NCBI GenBank assembly: GCA_016867375.1
Contig: VGJQ01000011.1
Coordinates: 1-37,207 of the forward strand
Reading direction: 5' to 3'
Source of the DNA: Candidatus Kaiserbacteria bacterium
Lineage (GTDB): Bacteria; Patescibacteriota; Minisyncoccia; Phycocordibacterales; UBA2100
DNA length: 37,207 bases
A program made the translations under genes and the position numbers. Under the pieces are notes generated by a model. It was not told the origin of the DNA, ran no database searches, and saw nothing but the letters and a program-made list of their open reading frames with translations. Within the stretch, counting starts at the first letter, position 1. Each line of letters starts with the position of its first letter. Below are positions 7,448 through 14,688 of the stretch, piece by piece.

Positions 7448-8068
7448 ATGCTCGACTTTCTGCCACAGATTTCTCTTATGCATCTCGTGCAGATCGTCGG
7501 ATACCCCGGGCTTTTTGCTACTGTATTCCTCGAATCCGGCGTCTTCTTCGGATTCTTCCTCCCCGGCGCTTCCATGCTCTTCATCGCGGGGCTCCTCGCA
7601 TCGCAGGGATTCTTCAACATCTGGATACTGATTCCCCTCCTGACAGCTGCCGCCATTTTGGGCGACAACGTCGGCTACTGGTTTGGTAAGAAGGTGGGCG
7701 TCGCACTCTTCTTCCGCCCAGACTCCCGTTTCTTCAAGCACGAGTATCTCGAAAAGGCGAAGGCTTTTTTCGACAAACACGGCGCACAGACGATTTTCCT
7801 CGCGCGTTTCCTACCGATCATCCGCACGTTTGCACCGATCCTCGCCGGTATCACACAGATGAATTACCGCATCTTCTTGATATACAACGTCCTCGGTGCT
7901 GTCGTGTGGGGCGCAGGCACTACCTTCGCCGGATACTATCTGGGCGTGTGCATGCCCTACTTTGAGGAATATGTCATGTGGATCGTACTCTTCTTCATCA
8001 TCGCCAGCACGCTCCCTATCATCTGGGAACTGCGCAAACCAAAGCCAGAGCCGGATCAGATAGTCTGA
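7448..8068 (+). CDS. DedA-family (SNARE-associated/VTT domain) membrane protein
   Basis: The 206-residue protein has the DedA order of features: an N-terminal re-entrant region rich in glycine (FLESGVFFGFFLPGASMLFI), GDNVGYWFGKKVG, a long amphipathic segment with FFDKHGAQTIFLARFLPIIRTFAPILAG (the conserved FxRFxPxxRxxxP motif) and two C-terminal helices. Members of this family act as lipid scramblases or flippases, including for undecaprenyl phosphate carriers. Family membership is clear; the substrate is not. It is a single-gene unit with its own promoter. Confidence 0.9.
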   Translation: MLDFLPQISLMHLVQIVGYPGLFATVFLESGVFFGFFLPGASMLFIAGLLASQGFFNIWILIPLLTAAAILGDNVGYWFGKKVGVALFFRPDSRFFKHEYLEKAKAFFDKHGAQTIFLARFLPIIRTFAPILAGITQMNYRIFLIYNVLGAVVWGAGTTFAGYYLGVCMPYFEEYVMWIVLFFIIASTLPIIWELRKPKPEPDQIV

Positions 8069-8074
8069 TGCTTT

Positions 8075-8219
8075 TTAGGTCCCGTTCATAAGGCTCACTT
8101 CTGCATACATGACTTTTGGTCATGTATGCAAGTGTGCACTTATAATTCAACACCAAATGAACGGGCCCATAAGTGTAGTCCACAAATAACGGGTACGTTA
8201 ATTTGTGGACGAGCCCTTA
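8075..8219 (-). repeat. MITE-like element, long form (145 bp)
   Basis: Runs from TTAGGTCCCGTTCAT to the complement of TAAGGGCTCGTCCAC. It holds three internal stem-loops: GCATACATGAC/GTCATGTATGC, the ATGAACGGG hairpin and GTCCACAAAT/ATTTGTGGAC. The ROK gene reads into the right end, so its last residues (KGSSTN) are encoded by the element. Confidence 0.85.
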
Positions 8220-9022
8220 AGAAACGCCATGGCGCCCCAGAGACCGCCGAGGTCACCGAGCGATGAATGGACGACCTCTGGAGTCATCGGAAATTTCTTC
8301 ATGATGGTCTTGAGGTGCGCTTCTACGCGTTCGGGCGCAATGCCAATCTCTTTGAACATGGAGCCGCCCAACACTACTCGCTGCGGCGACCAGTGCAAGA
8401 CGGTATTGTGGACAGCAAACGCCGTGATGTGGGCCAATTCCTCCCACACCGGCGAATCTGCGCCCAAATCACGCGGATGCACGCCATATTTGCGCGCAAT
8501 GGCGGAGCCCGACACCATATCCTCAAAGGTCTCGGGCTGCTCGCCTATCGAGAGATACTGTCCGCCGATCTCAAATCCGACCGCAGCCTTTTCGACTGCA
8601 CCGTCGACAACGCGCACGCCGTTGATACCAGTGGAGACAGTGATGTACACCACAATCGATGCTCCCACACCAGCGCCATACACTGCTTCGCCAAGACCGA
8701 CAAACACAACATCGTTATCCAAAAATGCGCGGGCACCCAACTGCGACGAAAGATCGCGCGCAAGGTCCTTACCACTCCAGTCAGGCAAATTGGGGGTATT
8801 GATGATGGATTGCTTGTCGGAGGTAACGACCCCCGGCACGCCGACTGCAATCGAACTTACTGCACTCTCCCCAGTGATTCGTCGAGCCGTTTCGACAAAA
8901 AGCGCGAGACCCTCCTGATATGACTGCGGCGTCGCGTGGATCACAGGCTCGTCAAATCGCTCAAAATCATGGCATCCCGCGATACGCATGTTGGTCCCTC
9001 CTATGTCCGCTATGATATGCAT
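8198..9022 (-). CDS. ROK-family sugar kinase, probable glucokinase
   Basis: ATP-dependent phosphorylation of glucose or a related hexose. The 274-residue protein begins with ADIGGTNMRIAG (phosphate-1), has VGVPGVV, the catalytic region NLPDWSGKDLA and ARAFLDNDVVFVGLGEAVYGAG (catalytic Asp in DND), YITVSTGINGVRVVDG and LGGSMFKEIG (adenosine motif). The zinc-binding CxCGxxGCxE motif of many ROK proteins is missing. It is 9 nt from the isomerase gene on the same strand, so the pair is probably an operon giving glucose-6-phosphate and fructose-6-phosphate. The C-terminal residues come from a repeat element. Confidence 0.88.
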   Translation of the reverse strand: MHIIADIGGTNMRIAGCHDFERFDEPVIHATPQSYQEGLALFVETARRITGESAVSSIAVGVPGVVTSDKQSIINTPNLPDWSGKDLARDLSSQLGARAFLDNDVVFVGLGEAVYGAGVGASIVVYITVSTGINGVRVVDGAVEKAAVGFEIGGQYLSIGEQPETFEDMVSGSAIARKYGVHPRDLGADSPVWEELAHITAFAVHNTVLHWSPQRVVLGGSMFKEIGIAPERVEAHLKTIMKKFPMTPEVVHSSLGDLGGLWGAMAFLKGSSTN

Positions 9023-9031
9023 ATTCGGTGT

Positions 9032-10006
9032 TTATGTCGCCATACGGCGCTTGAAATCTGCAATAAGTGGCGTCTCCATGTCGGACACGCCATACCGGCG
9101 TGCCAAATCGAATGTCGTCCAGTCCGCTAGAATGGCGGAGGTAAATACTTTTTCGAAACCCTCACCGGAAAGGCGCAGATACTCGACGGGGATACCGCGC
9201 TCACGAAGGATGTCGCCCGCGACTTGCATGCGTTTTTGTATCCGCGGATGGTCGGTGTCGTCTTGCAAAAAGAGTGCGTGCATGGAAGCAGAAAGCGGGC
9301 GCGTCGAATCGACGACGTCAAATCCTGTGAGTTCATTGTGGCACCATTCGGGTAAGCTCCCGGTGAAAGCCGGAATCTTGGTGTTTTCGTTGAATTTGAT
9401 CTTCCATAGGTAGCCGATCGGCGCATTGGCGGATGATGTGTAGATGAGCGGCACCTTTCCCGCAAAGAGGAGCCCGAGCCGACCGCCTTCTTTGAGCATT
9501 TCGCCCGGACGGATTGATGTGCCCGCTGATCGGATCGAATCTTCGAGCGCAGCGTCCTGCATGAGACGCGCCGTGGCAAGCAGCGAGAGCCCGAGCGCCA
9601 TACGTGGCTGCAGATGCATATCGGGCATCTGGACATAGGGAATACCGCGATCACGTGAGAGCTCAATGAGCCGCCCACCGATGGATATGGCGGCGACCGG
9701 AAGGCCACGCGTGACCGCTTCGCTCATCGCATCAAGCGCCTCTTCGGTATCGCCGGAATACGAGCTAATGATAATCAGGCTTTCCTTGAGCGCCTCATCG
9801 GAAATGAGCGGCAAACCATAGTCTCGGTGGAACGTCAGAGAGTGGCTCTTTTGCCCGTAGTGTTTGATAACCCACGGCGCAAGCGCGGAGCCTCCCATGC
9901 CGCAGACGATAAAACGCGCGTGAGAGCCGAGCGACGCGGCATTTTCAATATGGGGCTGCCACTGAAATTGATCCCCGAATTGACTGATCACCTCTTGCAA
10001 TCCCAT
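9032..10006 (-). CDS. Bifunctional phosphoglucose/phosphomannose isomerase
   Basis: Interconverts glucose-6-phosphate or mannose-6-phosphate with fructose-6-phosphate. The SIS fold is shown by CGMGGSALAPWVIKHY and IISSYSGDTEEALDAMSEA, and NENTKIPAFTGSLPEWCHNE matches the active-site segment of the archaeal-type bifunctional enzyme, with its catalytic Glu and His. Start 10006 is chosen because TACAAT lies 11 nt upstream and the longer frame would overlap the GH15 gene. 324 residues is typical. It lies between the GH15 and ROK genes on the same strand, linking glucan breakdown to glycolysis and to mannose metabolism. Confidence 0.9.
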   Translation of the reverse strand: MGLQEVISQFGDQFQWQPHIENAASLGSHARFIVCGMGGSALAPWVIKHYGQKSHSLTFHRDYGLPLISDEALKESLIIISSYSGDTEEALDAMSEAVTRGLPVAAISIGGRLIELSRDRGIPYVQMPDMHLQPRMALGLSLLATARLMQDAALEDSIRSAGTSIRPGEMLKEGGRLGLLFAGKVPLIYTSSANAPIGYLWKIKFNENTKIPAFTGSLPEWCHNELTGFDVVDSTRPLSASMHALFLQDDTDHPRIQKRMQVAGDILRERGIPVEYLRLSGEGFEKVFTSAILADWTTFDLARRYGVSDMETPLIADFKRRMAT

Positions 10007-10017
10007 AGATAGATGCA

Positions 10018-10026
10018 ATTGTATCA
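10018..10026 (-). promoter_or_regulatory. Extended -10 promoter of the isomerase gene
   Basis: TGATACAAT on the minus strand ends 11 nt before the ATG at 10006 and overlaps the end of the GH15 gene. Confidence 0.4.
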
Positions 10027-12018
10027 CTATGGCACTGGATTGCACACTTTGTGGAAGCAGATGCCCAGTTCCTCGATCCGATCAAGGTATTTGAGAATCG
10101 CCGAGACGTACGATGCATGGCTCCAGACAAGTGGCGAAGCAGATGCTTGCGCACCCGTCTTGGGATTGAGTTGCTCGGCGAGGATCCCAGACGGTTGTGC
10201 ATACCGGACTACCCAGTGGAATATCTCGCGCACGCGATCGAAATCGGCATCCGTATGCGCATTTGCAATCAGATACTCGGCATACCAGAGAGTCGTCGTG
10301 ATCCACGGACATCCGACAGCCTCGGCATCGACACGGAAGTAGTTGTCGCCTTCGTATCGTGCGATACCGCCTATCGTGATGCCGCGCGAGAGCGTGCGTA
10401 CAGAGCCTTCAAACGCGCGACTCAGGCGCGGATCGTCCGGCGGCAGCACTCCAAACGAAAAGACCCCGTAGACACTCGAGATATCGATCGTCTTGTCATG
10501 CACCAGATTTCCCCCCTCGCGCGTGACGAGCTTCACAAACATGCCGGTTCGTTCATCGTAGAGATGCTTGAGTATCGCTTCGCGCACTTCTGCCGCTGCC
10601 GTACGATAGCGCGCTTCATGATTTTGTTTGCCAAGCACCTTGGAAAGATCGGCCGCTGCCACCAGCGCGCCGTATACGGAGGATGCAGTAAATGTAGAGG
10701 TGCCACGCTTCTCCTCCCAAAGATCGTACGACGCATCGGGGAGCTTGGTCTCTCGATCGCGATAATGCACCATAAAATCGGCAGCCTTTTCGACCAGCGG
10801 ATTGAATATGAGTTCAAGAAACTCCAGGTCCCTGCTATGTCGGTAGTGCTCGCGCAACGCGAAAATCACCAGCGCCGTTTCGTCTTCTTGGATTGGTATC
10901 TGGAGGCGCCCGTCCTTAATCCAGGGATGCCATGAGGACCCCAGAGAGCCATCCGGCAAGTATTTGTGCATAAAATAGCCGTTGTGGGAGATCACCGACT
11001 GGCAGAATTCGAAGAAACGCTTGGCGACATTGGTATCGCCCGCACGATCGAGCGCAAGCGCAGCGTACGCGGCATCGCGCGGCCATACATACGCATAGGT
11101 ATCAAGTCCGTATTGCAACATGTCCGAATCTACCGCCGCGATAATACCCCCGCCGACATCGACATGCGCACGGACATACATGAGCGAGCGGTAGAAGAGC
11201 GTGATCTGCTCGGCAGTCAGCCCGTAAAAATTCCATTCGTAGGCGCCCAGCCACGCATTCCAGAAATTACTCACGGTTTGGACAAGATGCTCCGGCCCCT
11301 TCTTTTGCACATACTGATGGTGCTCAAGCACCTCATTGATCGACTGCGCCGCCGCGAGCCAATAATAGACAGTATGCGTCTCCCCCGGAGCATACGTGCT
11401 GTAGAGACCGATCGTCGAATCGACTTGTCCGTGTTCGATGGGATTGCGAGACAACATACCGTCGTCGGCGTCGCGATACGAGCCTTCCTTGCCCAAGAAC
11501 CCCGTGATACCGGTCGCATAGTCGGAAAACGGCTCTCCAGACATCGATGCGCCGACCAGAAACACGCGCCGTCCTTTGTAATGAATGATCGCATGTGACG
11601 TCGGGTCAAAATATGCCGTATCGCCCCCGTGCGACTTATAAATCTCGAACTGCTGATGGAAATAGAGTTTGATTTCGCGTGAGCGATCGGTCGTGTTTGT
11701 CACGGCGACATTGCGAAGGAAGATAGGGCGCTCATTGTACACGACGTCCTTGAAGGCAAGCTCGACTCCGATGCGGCTATTGCGCGCAGTGATAGCGCTT
11801 GTGAGCGCACGCTCTTCGCAGCCGACCGTGATCTCCCAGCTGGCATCATCGGAAAGCCAGCTGATCTCGCCGTCGACCCACACACCGATACGATGGATGT
11901 AATGTCCGCGCACATGATCTTCGAGACCCACGTGAGGGTAATACAAATCGCGCACGAAACCGTGATGATCAATTGCGACGCACAATTCGCCATTGGAAAG
12001 GACAATGGATCGGGACAT
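10027..12018 (-). CDS. Glycoside hydrolase family 15 protein (glucoamylase-like)
   Basis: Releases glucose from the non-reducing ends of alpha-glucans, or acts on a related alpha-glucoside such as trehalose. The protein begins with MSRSIVLSNGELCVAIDHHG and DLYYPHVG, the N-terminal beta-sandwich typical of prokaryotic GH15. The (alpha/alpha)6 barrel contains YVWPRDAAYAALALDRAG, IPIQEDETALVIFAL and YDLWEEKRGTSTFTAS, where the Glu of WEE is the likely general acid. No signal peptide is visible, so it acts on a cytoplasmic glucan. Start 12018 is chosen because TATAAT lies 7 nt upstream; the longer frame passes through a terminator. Length 663 residues. Confidence 0.9.
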   Translation of the reverse strand: MSRSIVLSNGELCVAIDHHGFVRDLYYPHVGLEDHVRGHYIHRIGVWVDGEISWLSDDASWEITVGCEERALTSAITARNSRIGVELAFKDVVYNERPIFLRNVAVTNTTDRSREIKLYFHQQFEIYKSHGGDTAYFDPTSHAIIHYKGRRVFLVGASMSGEPFSDYATGITGFLGKEGSYRDADDGMLSRNPIEHGQVDSTIGLYSTYAPGETHTVYYWLAAAQSINEVLEHHQYVQKKGPEHLVQTVSNFWNAWLGAYEWNFYGLTAEQITLFYRSLMYVRAHVDVGGGIIAAVDSDMLQYGLDTYAYVWPRDAAYAALALDRAGDTNVAKRFFEFCQSVISHNGYFMHKYLPDGSLGSSWHPWIKDGRLQIPIQEDETALVIFALREHYRHSRDLEFLELIFNPLVEKAADFMVHYRDRETKLPDASYDLWEEKRGTSTFTASSVYGALVAAADLSKVLGKQNHEARYRTAAAEVREAILKHLYDERTGMFVKLVTREGGNLVHDKTIDISSVYGVFSFGVLPPDDPRLSRAFEGSVRTLSRGITIGGIARYEGDNYFRVDAEAVGCPWITTTLWYAEYLIANAHTDADFDRVREIFHWVVRYAQPSGILAEQLNPKTGAQASASPLVWSHASYVSAILKYLDRIEELGICFHKVCNPVP

Positions 12019-12025
12019 GCTGCTA

Positions 12026-12031
12026 ATTATA
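12026..12031 (-). promoter_or_regulatory. -10 box of the GH15 gene
   Basis: A consensus TATAAT on the minus strand ends 7 nt before the ATG at 12018, predicting a leaderless message. Confidence 0.5.
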
Positions 12032-12065
12032 GCCTGAGGAGATAGGTGTTTTTGAGTTTGTACAC

Positions 12066-12100
12066 ACAAAAATTCGGGACCCACCTTTCGATGAGTCCCG
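12066..12100 (-). terminator. Rho-independent terminator of the small membrane protein gene
   Basis: On the minus strand CGGGACTCA pairs with TGGGTCCCG (one G-T pair), followed by AATTTTTGTG. It separates the gene at 12125-12337 from the GH15 gene. Confidence 0.75.
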
Positions 12101-12124
12101 CACAATGTGTTGTAGGAATAGTTA

Positions 12125-12337
12125 TCAGGTTCCCATGAGCCAGAAACTGACAGAGACAATCGCGCAGATCATGAGGACCAAGGCAACCAACGACCTCCAT
12201 GTAAACCGCCGGAAATCTTCCTCCATTTCCTTTTTGCGAATCTGGTACAGATGTTCGCCGATATCGTATCTAGGGGAATCTCCGGGACCCGGACCCTCCA
12301 CCGGACCGTAACATATTTCTGGCAGTTTGATGCCCAT
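12125..12337 (-). CDS. Small single-pass membrane protein (70 aa)
   Basis: GGAGGA lies about 7 nt before the ATG at 12337, which defines the start within a longer open frame. The product has a proline/glycine-rich N-terminus (GPVEGPGPGDSPRYD), a charged amphipathic segment (LYQIRKKEMEEDFRRFTWR) and a C-terminal membrane helix (SLVALVLMICAIVSVSFWLM). It has its own promoter (TTGAGT, 17 nt, TACACT) and terminator. I recognise no family. Confidence 0.65.
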   Translation of the reverse strand: MGIKLPEICYGPVEGPGPGDSPRYDIGEHLYQIRKKEMEEDFRRFTWRSLVALVLMICAIVSVSFWLMGT

Positions 12338-12380
12338 TTGGCTTCCTCCAATTCGTCGTGAACATCCACGAACTGAAAAA

Positions 12381-12409
12381 AGTGTACCACGCCATCTCCG
12401 AAAACTCAA
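12381..12409 (-). promoter_or_regulatory. Promoter of the 70-aa membrane protein, touching a CTATAG palindrome
   Basis: TTGAGT (12409-12404) and TACACT (12386-12381) are separated by 17 nt, with TG before the -10. The -35 begins at the first base of the palindrome at 12409-12448, so a protein bound there could block this promoter. Confidence 0.6.
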
Positions 12410-12448
12410 TATTCCAAATCTCACGCTATAGCCTATCATTTGGAATAT
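12409..12448. repeat. CTATAG palindrome 1, overlapping the PaaX/Cas2-like start codon
   Basis: Arms ATATTCCAAAT (12409-12419) and ATTTGGAATAT (12438-12448) are perfect complements, and GCTATAGC (12425-12432) sits exactly on the centre of symmetry. The ATG at 12447 lies in the right arm. Confidence 0.85.
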
Positions 12449-13031
12449 GGGGTCTATGGAATCAGTATCGGGGAAAAGGCGGCGAAACAGCCGTATCCAA
12501 CAGTCAGTATTGGCGATCATTGGCACCGCAGGATTACTTACGGTCGCCATGCTCGCTCCGAATATATTTCAGGCCTTTCCTCGCATTATCGGAAAGAAGC
12601 GATACAAGCTCGCCTTCCAGGCGCGCACTGCCGTACAACGGCTCGTGATCAAGGGTCACGTGCAATGGGTAGCGCAAAACGGCAAAAAATACCTAGAGAT
12701 TACTGAGAGCGGTCGCCGCGCCCTCGATCTCTTCATGGCACGTACGACCGCCCCCGCCCGCAAGAAACAGCAGTGGGATCGACGATATCGCATGGTCATC
12801 TTCGACATCCCTGAACGCCGTCGCGCCGTGCGCGAACGACTACGCATGCTCATGAACGAGTTTGGCTTCCTGCGTCTGCAAGACAGCATCTGGATCTCTC
12901 CTTATGACTGCGAGGAACTCGTCGCACTCGTCAAAGCGGAACTCAAGGTGGGCAAAGATATTCTCTATGTGATCGCTGATTCGATTGAGAACGATGTATG
13001 GATCAGGAAACACTTCAATCTCCCAAGGTAA
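12447..13031 (+). CDS. PaaX-like protein with a Cas2-like domain
   Basis: The 194-residue protein has two parts. Residues about 15-100 resemble a winged-helix region (RTAVQRLVIKGHVQWV, KKYLEITESGRRALDLF) with a hydrophobic stretch, SVLAIIGTAGLLTVAMLAP. Residues about 110-190 (WDRRYRMVIFDIPERRRAV, RMLMNEFGFLRLQDSIWIS, DILYVIADS) match the Cas2-like ferredoxin-fold domain of PaaX regulators. Such proteins in CPR genomes are often annotated as Cas2, but no CRISPR array or other cas gene is present. One palindrome overlaps the start codon and two more follow the gene at 13105 and 13180, so the gene is framed by one repeat family. A start at 12456 is also possible. Confidence 0.8.
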   Translation: MGSMESVSGKRRRNSRIQQSVLAIIGTAGLLTVAMLAPNIFQAFPRIIGKKRYKLAFQARTAVQRLVIKGHVQWVAQNGKKYLEITESGRRALDLFMARTTAPARKKQQWDRRYRMVIFDIPERRRAVRERLRMLMNEFGFLRLQDSIWISPYDCEELVALVKAELKVGKDILYVIADSIENDVWIRKHFNLPR

Positions 13032-13104
13032 CCCGCCCGCGCGCCACTTCTTTCTCCCCCTCCCTCATCTTCTTTTTGGATTTACCTAAGTAACTCTCAC
13101 CAGA

Positions 13105-13144
13105 ATATTCGATTTCTATGGCTATAGCCTACTATTGTGAATAT
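13105..13144. repeat. CTATAG palindrome 2
   Basis: Outer arms ATATTC (13105-13110) and GAATAT (13139-13144) are centred exactly on GCTATAGC (13121-13128). Inner arms are diverged. Total span is 40 bp, the same as copy 1. Confidence 0.7.
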
Positions 13145-13179
13145 CTGTGATCTGAGGTGGGCAAAAGGTTGGGACCGAA

Positions 13180-13215
13180 ATTCCTTTTTCATGGCTATAG
13201 CGCGAAATTTGGAAT
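13180..13215. repeat. CTATAG palindrome 3
   Basis: ATTCC (13180-13184) and GGAAT (13211-13215) are centred on GCTATAGC (13194-13201). A diverged copy, 53 nt after copy 2. Confidence 0.65.
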
Positions 13216-13242
13216 CTTTTGGTTGTTCGAATTGGACATGGA

Positions 13243-13261
13243 GTCGAGGTCAGACCTCGAC
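13243..13261 (+). repeat. REP palindrome (RAYT family)
   Basis: GTCGAGGTC-A-GACCTCGAC, perfect 9-bp arms. It is the only copy far from the RAYT gene. The rest of 13032-13325 has no gene; besides this and the two CTATAG palindromes it holds a degenerate TAAGGGCTCATC repeat end at 13305-13316. Confidence 0.9.
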
Positions 13262-13325
13262 AGAACGGATGTGGAGTGAGATTATCCCGGGGTACCGAGC
13301 TGGGTAAGGGCTCATCTTCCGAGCA

Positions 13326-14519
13326 CTACCGGGCCTTTTCGACTCGCAGGCGCAGGTCCGAAAGGGCATTCATGTAGGCGATATAGGCATCATACGGCGA
13401 CTCATAGGGCGAGAAATACTGATGCACATCACCATCGGCAAACCACTTCGTGCACATGTAGTAGAAGTGATCAGAGGTCTGGAGCTTGCGCCAGTCTTCC
13501 AAAAGACGCCCGTCGTTGGCCATATGGATGCCTTGCTCGAGCGCATAGACAGCGTCGAGTGCCGCACGCTGCATCGGATTACCCGTCCAGGCTGTCAGAT
13601 CGCGATCAGTGTCGGCCCAGGTGAGCGTGTGCGGTATATCCACCTGGTCACGCACGCGGTACGTCTGGATCACCTCGCTGGGCGTCTTGAAGTCGATTCC
13701 TGGATTCTTACTCATCTCTTCGGGAAGATGCTCAAGGAAATGAAAGATGCCCGTGTCTTCCCACTGATGCTCGCCAAAGGTCTCATAGTCCATGAAGAGA
13801 TTGATGGTGTCTCCCTCGGCCTCGCCTATCCACTGTCCGAATTTACCCGTCGTGAGCGGCCATTCGGTCCATTCGCGCGAAGAAAAGCGAAATGCGATGT
13901 CGTCGGAAAAGCGGTAGTTTTTGAGCAGGAGGCGGATATTTTGGGTGTCTTTGGGCTGATACACATAATTTGGACTGCGCCAGCCCAAGATAGGATCCCA
14001 TCCTTCGGCTAGTATGCCCGCATATCCCCTACTATCGGCCCACTGCGCCAGATCATTGCGATACGAAAGCTCGGTATTGCGGAACACGCGTGGCCAGACA
14101 CCAAAGATCCTGCGCACGAGGTCACGGTGCTTGTTGACCTGTATTTCAAACTCAAGCGGTGAATAGAAAAACGACAGCGAATGGTAATACGTCTCACCCA
14201 GTACCTCCACCTGACCGGTGTCGACGACCTGCTTGAAGAGATCGAGCGCTTCTGGCGCATATCGCTCGAGCTGCTCGAGCGCAATACCCGAGAAAGAAAA
14301 ACTTACGCGCAGCTGCGGGTACTTCTTAAGGAGCTTTAAGAGAAGCGCCGTCGCGGGTATATAGGATTTGGCGGCGACTTTTTCGGCAATGAGGCGATTG
14401 TTGAGCTTGCCCGTACCACGATCGTTGAAATACTCAGGATCATTGCCAATATCAAACACACGATACTTCTTGACCCGATACGGCTGATGCACTTGGAAGT
14501 AGAAGCAGATGGATTTCAT
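13326..14519 (-). CDS. Glycoside hydrolase family 57 protein (alpha-amylase or branching type)
   Basis: Retaining alpha-glucan hydrolase or transferase of the (beta/alpha)7 fold. The 397-residue protein contains the GH57 regions in order: FYFQVHQPYR, LGETYYHSLSF, VFRNTELSYRND (Glu is the nucleophile), AEGWDPILGWRSPNYVY and LFMDYETFGEHQW (Asp is the acid/base). There is no signal peptide. The ATG at 14519 is chosen over the GTG at 14522 because TATACT ends 8 nt before it. With the GT-B glycosyltransferase upstream and GH15 downstream it suggests synthesis and use of an internal glucan. Confidence 0.92.
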   Translation of the reverse strand: MKSICFYFQVHQPYRVKKYRVFDIGNDPEYFNDRGTGKLNNRLIAEKVAAKSYIPATALLLKLLKKYPQLRVSFSFSGIALEQLERYAPEALDLFKQVVDTGQVEVLGETYYHSLSFFYSPLEFEIQVNKHRDLVRRIFGVWPRVFRNTELSYRNDLAQWADSRGYAGILAEGWDPILGWRSPNYVYQPKDTQNIRLLLKNYRFSDDIAFRFSSREWTEWPLTTGKFGQWIGEAEGDTINLFMDYETFGEHQWEDTGIFHFLEHLPEEMSKNPGIDFKTPSEVIQTYRVRDQVDIPHTLTWADTDRDLTAWTGNPMQRAALDAVYALEQGIHMANDGRLLEDWRKLQTSDHFYYMCTKWFADGDVHQYFSPYESPYDAYIAYMNALSDLRLRVEKAR

Positions 14520-14527
14520 CACATACC

Positions 14528-14533
14528 AGTATA
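14528..14533 (-). promoter_or_regulatory. -10 box of the GH57 gene
   Basis: TATACT on the minus strand ends 8 nt before the ATG at 14519; no Shine-Dalgarno is present. Confidence 0.5.
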
Positions 14534-14596
14534 TCGCAGATCCAATCCACTACCTGCGTTATTCACTGTGTACAATAGAGACGTCTGCCTCGAATA

Positions 14597-14638
14597 AATA
14601 TTCTTATGTATACCCTATAGGATGCAGATAAGAATATT
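14597..14638. repeat. CTATAG palindrome 4 (variant core CCTATAGG)
   Basis: Perfect 11-bp arms AATATTCTTAT (14597-14607) and ATAAGAATATT (14628-14638), centred exactly on CCTATAGG (14614-14621). It directly abuts the next MITE-like element. Confidence 0.75.
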
Positions 14639-14688
14639 AGGTCCCGTTCATACAATAAGGCTCTCTTCTATTTGTGGACGGGCCCTTA
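14637..14688 (-). repeat. MITE-like element, short form (52 bp)
   Basis: TTAGGTCCCGTTCAT at one end, TAAGGGCCCGTCCAC at the other. The final TTA (14686-14688) is the stop codon of the glycosyltransferase gene. Confidence 0.8.

Noticed and set aside
12447-13031. CRISPR-associated Cas2 with a CRISPR array
   Set aside because: The C-terminal domain is Cas2-like, but there is an N-terminal winged-helix part as in PaaX, no other cas gene, and no array of direct repeats with spacers anywhere in the window. The dispersed palindromes are single copies, not spaced repeats.
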